From the NCBI GenBank assembly GCA_948144175.1, contig CANXME010001453.1:1116001-1180000 (forward strand): 64,000 nucleotides of DNA, given 5' to 3'. Both the position numbers and the translations under genes were made by a program. Source of the stretch: Closterium sp. NIES-65 (lineage: Eukaryota > Streptophyta > Zygnematophyceae > Desmidiales > Closteriaceae). Below the pieces are notes generated by a model. It did not search any database. It saw only the letters and a list, made by a program, of their open reading frames with translations, and was not told the DNA's origin. Shown piece by piece: positions 29,075 to 40,600 of this stretch. Every line of letters starts with the position of its first letter. Position 1 is the stretch's first letter.

Positions 29075-29685
29075 TGTTGGGTGCAAATTCACATTGCACG
29101 ACATCCTGCCGTCTGTTTGTACGAGTATGCGTGTGCGAATGCATTTGCGTGTGAATGGTATGTTTGTGTGTTTGTTTGCTTTCGCAATTTTCGCTTGAAG
29201 CATTTGCAGGTACTCGCAAAATGTGCGCTTCGGCATAACATTGTACGCGCTATGAACAGTAGAAGCAGAAAGGACGAGCTCGCAAAGGAACCCAAGATGG
29301 AAGCTTTGCGGTTCAACTTACTTGATTGCGCAGATTCAGTTCTATCCAACTCGAAATTGTACTGTTTTGTTTGGTTGACTATAGTGTAGCAGGGCAGGCA
29401 CTATAGGGGTACAATTTAGGTGAAGGTTCGATGTTGTTTGTCTGTATCTGCATGCTACAGGGCCAGGGGAAACCAGCGGAACCAGCATTTGGCTGGTTGG
29501 GCAAAGACAAAACAGGTTCTGTTTTTAGGACCTGAACCTGGTTGTTGTTTTCCCAGGTTGGAAAAACAGAACCAGAGGTTGTTCACCAACCTATCACCTG
29601 CTATTTTGTTCAGCCAGGTTGGTTCTGTTGCTTGGAATTATTTGGGATCATCCCTGGTTGTTCCCAGGTTGATTCCCAAGGTCCT

Positions 29686-30778
29686 TGTTGGTGTAAGGGC
29701 CTAATAAACTCAAGCTATTAAGACTTTATCACACTTAAAACCTCTCCTCGGGGTCACCTCCAAGGGTCCTTGGGTGCCTGGTACAAGACCAGCCCCTATC
29801 CTCGGGTCCGAGTTTGTAGAGAGAGGGATCAAAAGGGACTTAGTCAAAACAGCAAGAGTACCTTGAACGTCGCGCAGCGTATCGTGCAGACCGTCGATCG
29901 GATTAAGCTGAGAATTTCCTATATCGAAGCTCACTCTAAGAGCTTTAAAATAAGCCAAGTTGCCTCGCGAAAAGTTCTGCCATTACGAAGTTATGGCTCG
30001 GACAGCGTTAGCCTAGCGTTGGAGTGCTAGCGTACTAGCGTTGACTCGGGTAGCATTCCGCCGTCGCACCGCGTAGAAAAGAAATTCCAGCAAGGAAGGA
30101 ATTCGCTTGAATCAATTTCACTATATTCAGGTACAAACAGAGAAGGAATAAATAGCTCTAGCTAGCAAGGACCTTGGGAATCAACCTGGGAACAACCAGG
30201 GATGATCCCAAATAATTCCAAGCAACAGAACCAACCTGGCTGGACAAAATAGCAGGTGATAGGTTGGTGAACAACCTCTGGTTCTGTTTTTCCAACCTGG
30301 GAAAACAACAACCAGGTTCAGGTCCTAAAAACAGAACCTGTTTTGTCTTTGCCCAACCAGCCAAATGCTGGTTCCGCTGGTTTCCCCTGGCCCTGTAGCA
30401 TGCAGATACAGACAAACAACATCCAACCTTTACCTAAATTGTACCCCTATAGTGCCTGCCCTGCTACACTATAGTCAACCAAACAAAACAGTACAATTTC
30501 GAGTTGGATAGAACTGAATCTGCGCAATCAAGTAAGTTGAACCGCAAAGCTTCCATCTTGGGTTCCTTTGCGAGCTCGTCCTTTCTGCTTGTACTGTTCA
30601 TAGCGCGTACAATGTTATGCCGAAGCGCACATTTTGCGAGTACCTGCAAATGCTTCAAGCGAAAATTGCGAAAGCAAACAAACAGACAAACATACCATTC
30701 ACACGCAAATGCATTCGCACACGCATACTCGTACAAACAGACGGCAGGATGTCGTGCAATGTGAATTTGCACCCAACA
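29686..30778 (-). repeat. 3' LTR of Copia A2
   Basis: 1093 bp; on the plus strand it starts TGTTGGTGTAAG and ends GCACCCAACA. It is paired with 35448-36540. Confidence 0.95.
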
Positions 30779-30820
30779 CACTCCCCCTCAGCCTGCCGGC
30801 TGCATCCCCATCATTCCATA

Positions 30821-33800
30821 CTAGTTCATGCTCATTCCACTCATGCGCACACAACGCCAATGAGACTCATCCGCAAGCCTCTTGGTGAGGAAGTCCGCTG
30901 GCTGCTGGTGAGTCTTGATGTAGATCGGATTCACCGTCCCCCTCTTCACCTCCTTACGCAGCCAGTGCCACTTGATACGCATGTGCTTATTCAGCCCATG
31001 AAGCACAGCGTTCCTGGCCATCCCAAGAGCTCCCTTGCTATCACAAAACAGCGGCGTAGCAACCTTCTGCTCCTGGCCAATCTCCTCTAACAACCTCCTC
31101 AGCCAAATCACCTCCTTCACCCCATGGAACATCGCCATGTACTCTGATTCCACGGAAGAGAGTGCTGTCTCCGTCTGCTTCTTTGACCTCCAACTAACCG
31201 GTCCTCCCCCAACTACGCAGATGTATCCTCCCACAGATGAGGAATCCTCCTTCTCAGAGGCCCACGTAGCATCAGTAAAGCAAGTGAGAAAAAGCTTGCC
31301 TTCTCCAAGCCTCTCCCCCTTCTCTTTCAGCACCTCAACCCCTTTCTGCTTCACCTGTGCAGATGCGGAGTATTGAACTCCAATGCTTGGGTGAGAGTTC
31401 AGATACTTCACCACACGCTCAGCTGCATCCACCTGCTCCTCTGATGGATTCTGCACTACCCTAGCCAGCTGCCCAACCGAGAAAGAGATGTCGGGTCTCG
31501 TGTGAACTGCTGCATACAAGAGGCTGCCCACCAAGGACTGAAATTGCTGCTGCTCCTCGGCTTCAACTCCTTCATCCTGTGCAGCTTTCACAAGCTTGAA
31601 TTCTGCTGGCAGGGGAGTTGCAACCTTGCGCTCATTCTCAATTCCATACTTCTCCCCAAGCTCCTTGATGAACTTCTCCTGGTGCAGCTTCAACCACCTG
31701 TGATCCAGATCCCTCTCCACGTGCATCCCGAGGTAGTACTTTACCTCCCCAAGGTTCTTGCACTTGAAGTTCTCCATCAGCTGCTGCTGCACCTTCTGGA
31801 TCTCCTTCATGCTGCTGCTAAAGAGAAGAATGTCGTCCACATAGACCAGAAACAGCACCAGCTTCTCCCCCTCCCCCTTGAGAAAGAGGCTCTCATCACA
31901 GCTGCTGGTCCTGAATCCCATCTCCTCTAAAACAGCTGCCAACTTCTGGTACCAGCAGCGTGGCGCCTGCTTCAAGCCATAGATGGACTTTTTCAGCTTG
32001 CACACCCTGCCCGTACCATCCTCATACCCAGGTGGCTGCGTCATGAACACCTCCTCCTCTAAAATCCCGTTGAGAAATGCCGTTGATATGTCCATCTGGA
32101 TAATGAACTTCCCACTAACGGCTGCATCTGCCAACAAGACACGAAGGGTAGGGGGTTTGGCAGTGGGAGCAAAGATCTCATTGAAGTCCCGCTTCTCCTT
32201 CTGCATAAACCCCTTAGCCACCAACCTACTCTTGTAGATGGTGACCTGCCCCTTGTCGTCAGTCTTGATCCTTAGCACCCACTTGCATTGTACCGCTTTC
32301 TTTCCCTCAGGCAGCACCACTAGTTCCCAAGTCCCATTCTCCAGCAGGCTCTGGTATTCAGCATCCCTGGAAGCTAGCCATTTGTCCCTATCTGGTCCAG
32401 CTAATGCCTCCTCCATGCTAGCTGGTTCCTCTGGTGCAGGGGCAAGAAAACAGTACGCAGGTTGATCCTCCTCATCCGGGTCATAGCCATGCGGTAGAAT
32501 CAGCAATGCCTCCTCGGTCCCAAGCTGCTGCTCCGCTACATCAGCTCCTGCAGTCAGCTTCTTAGTAGCCATACGGGTACGTCCTGGCCTGGAGACGGGT
32601 GTCTCCCATCCCTTCATAATAACACCCTTCGGCTTCTTAGTTTTCCCCTGCTGCTGCTCTCCTCCCTCGGATCCAGCAGCTCCACTAGTGCTACCGCTAA
32701 TCTCCACACCATCACCTCCACCAGCAGGTGCCTCCTGCACCTTCTCTTTATCACCACCCTCTGCAGCTGCCTCCTCTCCCTCCTCCCACACACTAGGAGT
32801 CAGGTCTAGCTGCATGGTAATCTGCTCCATCTGCTGGGACACCCTGGCCTCCGGCTGTTTCTCCCAGCTCCCATACATCATGCCCTCAACAAACTTCACA
32901 TCCCTGCTGTCAAATAACACACCCTTGGAGGGTTCCCACAGCAGCCATCCCTTGCTCTCAGCAGCCAGCCCCAAATGCACACACCAGATTGCACTCGCCC
33001 CCAACTTACTGCGGTAGGTCTTGGGGACGTGGGCGACTGCCATGCAACCGAACACCCTCAGCATGTCCACCGGCGGCTTCCTCCCAAGCCACCTCTCCAA
33101 CGGCACCCACGAGTCATCCCCAACCTTTGTGAGTACCCTGTTCCTAGCGACGGTAGCGTGCCGAACAGCATGGGGCCACATGGAGTTGCCCAGCCCAGAT
33201 TCTATGAGCAGCGCCCTAGCTGTCTCCAGAATTGTCTGGTTCGCCCGTTCTGCTACACCGTTGGACTGTGGGGTGTAAGCCGTGGTCAGCTCCCTCTGGA
33301 TGCCCTGCTTCTTGAGCCAGGCCGTCATCTCAGCTCCAAGGAACTCACCACCCCGATCTGTCCTAATCCGCTTCACCACACACTCCGCTTGCTTCTCCAC
33401 GAACGGCAGCCAATCGTCCCGAATCGTGGAGGCGGCGTGATCTTTCTGCTTCAGCGGATACGCCCACATTAGCCTGCTCCAGTCATCCACTATGGTTAGG
33501 AAGTACCGCTCCCCCTTGTGCCCTTGCACCGGCAGCGGCCCCACCAAGTCCATGTGGACCAGCTCCAACGGCTTTTTGCTCCTGCCAGCCACACTATGGA
33601 AGGGGAAACGGGTGAACTTTGAAAGGAGGCAAATTTCACAGTTATCATCGGGTGGTTGTCCGTTCAGCTTTAAGCCCTTAACGGCTCCATCCTTCTCCAG
33701 CTGCTTCAGCAAAGGCATTGCCACATGCCCCAAACGTCGGTGTGCAGTTGCCCAATCTGTCTCCCCAGATCTGGCCGACACTTTCACACGAACCCCTCCA

Positions 33801-35401
33801 ACGGCGTTGCACTCCCCCTGGGATGCAGACCCCTCTCCAGCCTGCCCCCCACCGTGCCACGCCAGCGCCGGCAGCTGCCACATAGATCTGTACACGTCCT
33901 TGCTCTCGTGCAGATCCCAAAGCACCCGATTGCCCAGCTTCCCCTTATAAGTGCGAGCCCCATCCGTGTTGGTGTTCACCCCAGCCTTGCCAAGCTTACG
34001 GAGGGAGATGAGGTTGGCCTTCAGGTCGGGGACGAGGAGAACGTCGTGCAGCACCACCGGCTTGCCATCCGCTCCCTTAAATGCAGCTCGTCCCGCACCA
34101 GCCACCTTCAACATGTGTCCAGAGGCAGAGCACACCTCATTAATCGGTGCAGCGCGTACGTCGTCCAGCAGGTCCTTGCGCGGCGTCATTGTCCAAGCGG
34201 CGCCTGTGTCCAACACCCAATAGTCCAGGGGATGCAGCTCTGCTCCAGCCTTAGCAGATGCGTCTCCTTGCTCCCCCTTGTCTCCCATATGGAAGAATTG
34301 GCCCGCGGTGCGCTCCTTCTTCTTCTCCGCACCGCCGTTGCCCTTCGGGTTGTTGTCGGACGAATCAGCGACCATGTTGGCGCCGTTTTTCTGGTTCCTC
34401 CGCGCGCCGCCATCCTGGTGACGATTCTGGGGGGTCCATCCATCGGGTTTCTTATAGCACAAAAACCAGGGGTGCCCTTCCTTCTCACAATACCAGCAAC
34501 TCCCTTTCATTTTGCCACCAGCACCCGACTTGCCCCCACGTCCAGATTTCGCACCGCGACCCCAACCGGTACCTCCTTGTTGGTCGTTGGAGTCGTCGTC
34601 TTTCTTTGCACCGCGTCCAGCACCACCGAAGCCACGTCCTTTGCCACGTCGGCTCCCTTGCATCCCGTAGCCGCTGCTGCCGTCGTCTCCACCCCTCAGT
34701 TGGCGGCGACGGAAGTCCTCCTCCAGAATCTTCGTCCGCACCCACTCGAGCGTCCACAAGCTCTGGTTCTGCGGCAGGCTCAATCCGCTCGTAAATTGAA
34801 GCCACGATTCCGGCAGCAGCGAGAGCATCTTCAAGCACTTTGTTTGCTCCGGGTAGGTGATTCCTGCGGTCGCCAACTTCGCGTAGAGGTCGCGCAATTT
34901 GTCCAGGACAGGTTGCACCGGCTCTCCCTCGCTCAGGCGCAACGCGGACAGCTCCCTCTCCAGCATCAATGTTGCAACAACGGAGGTCGGGGCGTGCAGC
35001 TCCTTCAACACCGTCCACGCCTTCGGACCACACTCAACCTCCGGCAGCAGGTGCATGACGTGGTGACGCTGGTTCAGCTCCAAACTCTGCGACATCAAGT
35101 AGTAGCCAGCCGAGGCGCGCTCGTCCCAATCTTCCTGAAGGGCGGGGTCACTCGGTCTAGGCTCCTCCCCAATCATTAGTTTCAGCAATCCGATTTGACG
35201 GAAATAAAGTTGCATTTTCCAGGCCCAATCATCATAGCCCTCACCATTGAACTTCTCGACGGTGAAGTTTTTCAGCACCTCCTTGATCAGCGAGCCCTGG
35301 CTTGTTCGCGCTCCCCTTGGCGCAGAAACACCAGAATCATGGCTGCCGCTACGATCTTGGGCTGAAGATTCACCAGCTACCGCCGAGGTGTTGCCCGCCA
35401 T
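30821..35401 (-). CDS. Copia Gag-Pol polyprotein, intact (1526 residues)
   Basis: Single open frame encoding all retrotransposon functions. Gag occupies roughly residues 40-250 (DDWAWKMQLYFRQIGLL) with basic glycine-rich linkers and a perfect CX2CX4HX4C knuckle at 302-315. Protease DTG at 398-400. The integrase zinc region (HRRLGH...CEIC) is followed by the D618, D682, E718 triad and a GKP-like VPLERWLGRKPPVDMLRVFGC block. Reverse transcriptase runs from NGTWELVVLPEGKKAVQCKW through MDISTAFLNG to YVDD at 1187-1190. RNase H has TDATWASE, ESEYMA and CDSKGA, and ends HQQPADFLTKRL. Gag and Pol share one frame with no stop, as is usual for Copia, so Gag excess would need another mechanism. The start is the ATG 47 bp inside the 5' LTR boundary, in the same place as in A1 and D. 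Confidence 0.96.
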   Translation of the reverse strand: MAGNTSAVAGESSAQDRSGSHDSGVSAPRGARTSQGSLIKEVLKNFTVEKFNGEGYDDWAWKMQLYFRQIGLLKLMIGEEPRPSDPALQEDWDERASAGYYLMSQSLELNQRHHVMHLLPEVECGPKAWTVLKELHAPTSVVATLMLERELSALRLSEGEPVQPVLDKLRDLYAKLATAGITYPEQTKCLKMLSLLPESWLQFTSGLSLPQNQSLWTLEWVRTKILEEDFRRRQLRGGDDGSSGYGMQGSRRGKGRGFGGAGRGAKKDDDSNDQQGGTGWGRGAKSGRGGKSGAGGKMKGSCWYCEKEGHPWFLCYKKPDGWTPQNRHQDGGARRNQKNGANMVADSSDNNPKGNGGAEKKKERTAGQFFHMGDKGEQGDASAKAGAELHPLDYWVLDTGAAWTMTPRKDLLDDVRAAPINEVCSASGHMLKVAGAGRAAFKGADGKPVVLHDVLLVPDLKANLISLRKLGKAGVNTNTDGARTYKGKLGNRVLWDLHESKDVYRSMWQLPALAWHGGGQAGEGSASQGECNAVGGVRVKVSARSGETDWATAHRRLGHVAMPLLKQLEKDGAVKGLKLNGQPPDDNCEICLLSKFTRFPFHSVAGRSKKPLELVHMDLVGPLPVQGHKGERYFLTIVDDWSRLMWAYPLKQKDHAASTIRDDWLPFVEKQAECVVKRIRTDRGGEFLGAEMTAWLKKQGIQRELTTAYTPQSNGVAERANQTILETARALLIESGLGNSMWPHAVRHATVARNRVLTKVGDDSWVPLERWLGRKPPVDMLRVFGCMAVAHVPKTYRSKLGASAIWCVHLGLAAESKGWLLWEPSKGVLFDSRDVKFVEGMMYGSWEKQPEARVSQQMEQITMQLDLTPSVWEEGEEAAAEGGDKEKVQEAPAGGGDGVEISGSTSGAAGSEGGEQQQGKTKKPKGVIMKGWETPVSRPGRTRMATKKLTAGADVAEQQLGTEEALLILPHGYDPDEEDQPAYCFLAPAPEEPASMEEALAGPDRDKWLASRDAEYQSLLENGTWELVVLPEGKKAVQCKWVLRIKTDDKGQVTIYKSRLVAKGFMQKEKRDFNEIFAPTAKPPTLRVLLADAAVSGKFIIQMDISTAFLNGILEEEVFMTQPPGYEDGTGRVCKLKKSIYGLKQAPRCWYQKLAAVLEEMGFRTSSCDESLFLKGEGEKLVLFLVYVDDILLFSSSMKEIQKVQQQLMENFKCKNLGEVKYYLGMHVERDLDHRWLKLHQEKFIKELGEKYGIENERKVATPLPAEFKLVKAAQDEGVEAEEQQQFQSLVGSLLYAAVHTRPDISFSVGQLARVVQNPSEEQVDAAERVVKYLNSHPSIGVQYSASAQVKQKGVEVLKEKGERLGEGKLFLTCFTDATWASEKEDSSSVGGYICVVGGGPVSWRSKKQTETALSSVESEYMAMFHGVKEVIWLRRLLEEIGQEQKVATPLFCDSKGALGMARNAVLHGLNKHMRIKWHWLRKEVKRGTVNPIYIKTHQQPADFLTKRLADESHWRCVRMSGMSMN

Positions 35402-35447
35402 AGCTACCTATATCGAGGATCACTATAACGCAGCTCTGATACCAGCT

Positions 35448-36540
35448 TGTTGGTGTAAGGGCCTAATAAACTCAAGCTATTAAGACTTTATCACACTTAA
35501 AACCTCTCTTCGGGGTCACCTCCAAGGGTCCTTGGGTGCCTGGTACAAGACCAGCCCCTATCCTCGGGTCCGAGTTTGTAGAGAGAGGGATCAAAAGGGA
35601 CTTAGTCAAAACAGCAAGAGTACCTTGAACGTCGCGCAGCGTATCGTGCAGACCGTCGATCGGATTAAGCTGAGAATTTCCTATATCGAAGCTCACTCTA
35701 AGAGCTTTAAAATAAGCCAAGTTGCCTCGCGAAAAGTTCTGCCATTACGAAGTTATGGCTCGGACAGCGTTAGCCTAGCGTTGGAGTGCTAGCGTACTAG
35801 CGTTGACTCGGGTAGCATTCCGCCGTCGCACCGCGTAGAAAAGAAATTCCAGCAAGGAAGGAATTCGCTTGAATCAATTTCACTATATTCAGGTACAAAC
35901 AGAGAAGGAATAAATAGCTCTAGCTAGCAAGGACCTTGGGAATCAACCTGGGAACAACCAGGGATGATCCCAAATAATTCCAAGCAACAGAACCAACCTG
36001 GCTGGACAAAATAGCAGGTGATAGGTTGGTGAACAACCTCTGGTTCTGTTTTTCCAACCTGGGAAAACAACAACCAGGTTCAGGTCCTAAAAACAGAACC
36101 TGTTTTGTCTTTGCCCAACCAGCCAAATGCTGGTTCCGCTGGTTTCCCCTGGCCCTGTAGCATGCAGATACAGACAAACAACATCCAACCTTTACCTAAA
36201 TTGTACCCCTATAGTGCCTGCCCTGCTACACTATAGTCAACCAAACAAAACAGTACAATTTCGAGTTGGATAGAACTGAATCTGCGCAATCAAGTAAGTT
36301 GAACCGCAAAGCTTCCATCTTGGGTTCCTTTGCGAGCTCGTCCTTTCTGCTTGTACTGTTCATAGCGCGTACAATGTTATGCCGAAGCGCACATTTTGCG
36401 AGTACCTGCAAATGCTTCAAGCGAAAATTGCGAAAGCAAACAAACAGACAAACATACCATTCACACGCAAATGCATTCGCACACGCATACTCGTACAAAC
36501 AGACGGCAGGATGTCGTGCAATGTGAATTTGCACCCAACA
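35448..36540 (-). repeat. 5' LTR of Copia A2
   Basis: 1093 bp; the minus-strand start TGTTGGGTGC is at 36540. GTCTT to its right is the target duplication; beyond it the A1 3' LTR resumes at 36546. Confidence 0.95.
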
Positions 36541-36545
36541 GTCTT

Positions 36546-37027
36546 TGCTAGCTAGAGCTATTTATTCCTTCTCTGTTTGTACCTGAATATAGTGAAATTG
36601 ATTCAAGCGAATTCCTTCCTTGCTGGAATTTCTTTTCTACGCGGTGCGATGGCGGAACGCTACCCGAGTCAACGCTAGTACGCTAGCACTCCAACGCTAG
36701 GCTAACGCTGTCCGAGCCATAACTTCGTAATGGCAGAACTTTTCGCGAGGCAACTTGGCTTATTTTAAAGCTCTTAGAGTGAGCTTCGATATAGGAAATT
36801 CTCAGCTTAATCCGGTCGACGGTCTGCACGATACGCTGCGCGACGCTCAAGGTACTCTTGCTGTTTTGACTAAGTCCCTCTTGATCCCTCTCTCTACAAA
36901 CTCGGACCCGAGGATAGGGGCTGGTCTTGTACCAGGCACCCAAGGACCCTTGGAGGTGACCCCGAGGAGAGGTTTTAAGTGTGATAAAGTCTTAATAGCT
37001 TGAGTTTATTAGGCCCTTACACCAACA
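36546..37027 (+). repeat. remainder of the A1 3' LTR
   Basis: The last 482 bp of the LTR cut by A2, ending ACACCAACA and followed by ATAGA, the target duplication of A1. Confidence 0.93.
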
Positions 37028-37645
37028 ATAGAAACATTCCTCGACAAGCACCTGAACCTGTCGAGTCAGCAACGGCAGGTGAAACAACAAGCACATGCAT
37101 ATTTCACCTGAGTTGGTAGTTGCTCAGGTTTACAACGTTCATAGTTGTGCATGTTTTTACTGTTAGTAAGAGCGTGTTTAGGGTTTAGTTTCCTTAGTGA
37201 ATCGAATTCTCCTGGGGACTACAATTTCCGAAATAACCTGATTGGTCGAAATTTGCTGTTCCGTGATTGGGCAAAATTCGCGCACATTGCAAATTTCGGA
37301 GCTAAGTAATTATGGTAGACCAGAATTGCTCTGCTCGACGAAACACTTGTCGAACTAAATTCTGTCGACCAGCAGTCCATCGAGACACCAATTCTGCCAA
37401 TTCCGTCTATCAGAAAGGCTCGTCTTGGACGCTGTTTTACTCCCATCGACGAGCTCCTCCTAGACGGGGACTTTGATCGAGAAGAAACACTTCTACCTCG
37501 ACCAATTAATCTCGTCGACAAACGGCTCGTCACACACAGATAAAAGTCTCCCGAAGTCGCCGATGACCTCAAAACGAACACCGTCTTGTTCCGAAATGCC
37601 TGGTCGACTTCGCCCAAGCGAGGGCGGGGCCTATTCTTTTCGACA

Positions 37646-40600
37646 CTCCCCTGCCCAACTCACGCTTGGGCACCCACACACAAGGTCCACCTTGAACCCA
37701 GAGGGATAGAATACAAGGAGAAAATTCCTTCTACGTGCACTGAACACATAGCACGTAGATCACCGCACCAGCCGTGCAGAAAGGGCACGGCACCTACTGC
37801 TGCACCTCGTCATCCCCGTCGCCCACGTCAGCCAGACGCACTTGGCCAATTGAGACGGAGCACCGGCTGAAAGCCGGAAAATGCAGCGCCTTCGTCAGAA
37901 AATCTGCTGGCTGCTCGGAGGTCGGGATGTACTGCAGAGCAATCTTCCCGCGCTTCACCAGTTGCTGCAGCCAGCGTAACGTCTTTCCATGTGCTTAAGG
38001 TTGCCCTTGAGCCCCAAGCCCTCTGCGACAGTGATCGCCGACTGGTTGTCCACGTGCAAAACAGTTGGCTTCCTTGGGTCGAGCAGATGGAACTCTGCAA
38101 GGAGGAAGCGCAGACGGCGAGCCTCCTTACCGGCTTCGGTCGCCGCGACGTACTTTAATTCGGTTGACGAGAGCATCGCGCACTTGATGCGCTGGTTTGC
38201 CCAGGAGACTGCGGCTCCTCCGAAGACGAAAACGTAGCCGCCCGTGCTCGTCCGATTCTGCTTGTCGCCAGCGTTGTCGGCATCTGCATAGCCGACCAGA
38301 CACAGCGACCCTGGTCCGCCGCCGAACTCCAGAGCGGCGTCACGAGTTATAGCGAGGTAGTGTAGACAGCGATCGACCTCACGCCAGTGGTTGTCGCATC
38401 GCACTGTCAAGCCGGATCCGAGCTTGCTGCAAGCGAAGGCAATGTCGGGCCTTGTCGTGGTGGCCGCGAACTGCAACGAGCCGACCTTCTGCCGGTACTC
38501 TGCATCCTCACGCGATTGAAACTCCTCGTCCTCAAACACCAGCTCTGCGTAGGCGTTGACGGAGACCGGCGTCTTTGGCACTCGCCTGGTCTGCTCCTCG
38601 TCGATGAAACGCCGACGCAATTCGTCGACGTAGACTTGCTGATGAAGCCACAACTTCCGCGCAGGACGGTCGCGCACGATTTCCAGCCCGAGATACCTAT
38701 CGACCGGGCTGATTTCGCGCAACTCGAAGGCGGCCTCTAGCAGCTCCTTCAGCTCCTTCAGCATCACAGTGCTACTGCTTGCAGCAAGCAGGTCGTCGAC
38801 GTAGACGAGCACCCAGTACGCCACCCCGTCCTCGCCGACCTTGAAGTAGAGAGCCTCATCGACCTGGCTCTTCTGCCATTTGGCGCCAGTCAGTACCGTG
38901 TCGAGCGCCGAGTACCACAGAAGTGGTACGAGGACTGCTACGATGCTAAGAAAGATCTGCAGAGTTATGTAGCTCCCCACCGGCGCGTACGTCTCGTCGT
39001 AATCGGCGCCGTAAACCTGCGTGAAGCCTTTCACGACCAAGCAGGCCTTCTCGCGGGCGACCGTGTTATCGACGTGGTACTTTGTCGTGAGCACCCAGCG
39101 GTTCTTCATGATGTTGACACCGCGCGGACGCTCGACCAACTCCCACGTCCCATTGGAGATGAGACTTTTGATCTCTTCGTCCATGGCAGCTTTCACCGCT
39201 GAGCCTTTCCAGCTCGCCAACGCTTCCTTTACTGCCATGTTGGTGATGTCCCAGCAATGCTCTGGGTCAGCGTGCATGTCGGGGTCGAGCTCAGGTAGAT
39301 CGACGTCGTCCTCTACATCGTCGAGCAGAGTGCTGTAAGCCGTTGGCGGCAGACAAGCATGGAAGCTCAGCTTCTCCGGCGGCTTGCTGATGTTGGGGCG
39401 GGCAGACCATCGTAGCTGCGCCTTTTCGACCGCGACCTCTACTACGTTGCTGTCGTCGGACATCTCCCTTTCACTGCCGCCGGCCGCACCGACGACTTCC
39501 ACCACGTCGTCGCTCGACAATTCATCGTCGAACTACTCCCTGTCGGCAGCTCCTCTACTGACTGCTCCCCCAGGATTGACTTCTCTGCCAACGGCTCCCC
39601 TGAAGCTGGCGTCTCTACCAGCGGCTTCTCTGCGGTCGGCGCCTCTGCCGACGGCTTCTCTGCAATCTTCTTCGACGTCGATGGCTCCCCTGTGGTCTGC
39701 CGCTTCCCGTCGTTGACCTTCTTGGCGTCACGTTGGCCATTGGCAATGCAACCGGTCGGCGCCGCAAGTGATGCACCAAGTCTCCCCTCATCGCAAGCGG
39801 CCGACGAAGGCATAACAGGAGGAGGGAGTGGGACTTCCTCTACGTCCTCGTCATCATGCTTGTCGACATCGGCGAGCAGCGGAGGCATCGCGGAGGAGGA
39901 ATCCAACGGCGAGGCAGATGGCGTCCTCTTCGACGCCGGCCCGTACTCAGCCTTCCATTTCTCCAGCGACAGGGTCTCGTAGAAGATCGCTTCGACCGTC
40001 GTGACGATTTTGTTGTCTGTCATGTCGAGCACCTCCCAGCCCTTGCTCTCCAGCAACACGCCCAGGTGGAGACTCCGACGGGCTTTCGGCGCCAACTTCC
40101 CGCCACGCTGCTGCTCGGGGACCATGAACTGCACCATGCAGCCCCATACTCGCGCCAGCGTCAAATCTGGTTTCGTACCGAACAGCAGCGTCGTCCCTGT
40201 TGGCAGAGAAGCCGCTCGAGGCAGTTGCGCACCCAGACGGCTTGTTGCAGGGCGAGGTGCCACCAGTGATGCTTCACGCCCATGTGCAGAAGCATGGTAC
40301 GCACGCCCTCAACCACCGTGCGCATCTCCCGCTCGACCATCCCGTTCTGCTGCGGAGTGTAGGGGCACGTCAGATTGTGGAGGATTCCCTTGTCCTCGAC
40401 GAGGTCGGTTAAGGCGCGACCGAGGAACTTCTCTCCGCGGTCCGAACGCAACTTCTTCATCGTCTTCGACGTCTGCCGCTCCACCTCCTTCAGCCATTTT
40501 CAAAGACGACCAGCACGCCGCTTTTCTTCGCGATCGGCCTCACCCACACATACCGAGTCTTCCTATCCTTCAACAGAAGAAAGTAGAGGCTGCCATCGCT

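Larger units (their letters stand above)
29686..36540 (-). mobile_element. Copia A2, intact full-length element nested in the A1 LTR
   Basis: Minus-strand element of 6855 bp: 5' LTR 35448-36540 and 3' LTR 29686-30778, both 1093 bp, and internal region 30779-35447, 4669 bp, exactly as in A1. The flanks GTCCT (29681-29685) and GTCTT (36541-36545) form the target duplication, with one mismatch. The only LTR difference I saw by eye is C at 29747 against T at 35509. It has a primer-binding site TGGTATCAGAGC (minus strand, about 35433-35444), a polypurine tract and an uninterrupted Gag-Pol, so it is probably a young and potentially autonomous copy. Confidence 0.95.
23313..37027 (+). mobile_element. 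Copia A1, complete but invaded by A2
   Basis: LTR retrotransposon: 5' LTR 23313-24405, internal region 24406-29074 (4669 bp), 3' LTR 29075-29685 plus 36546-37027 (611 + 482 = 1093 bp). Target duplication ATAGA at both ends. A2 is inserted in the 3' LTR in opposite orientation. Near-identical LTRs show a recent insertion. Confidence 0.95.
23121..37645 (-). repeat. 3' LTR of Copia C, split by A1 and A2
   Basis: The LTR occupies 23121-23312 and 37033-37645, 805 bp in total, once the inserted block 23313-37032 is removed. On the minus strand it starts TGTCGAAAAG at 37645 after a purine tract (GGCAGGGGAG) and ends TTCTCCGCA at 23121. The copy at the other end (42912-43456) matches both pieces, which proves that they were once continuous. 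The 5-bp target duplication of the insertion is ATAGA (23308-23312 and 37028-37032). C itself is inserted in the reverse transcriptase of Copia E. Confidence 0.9.
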
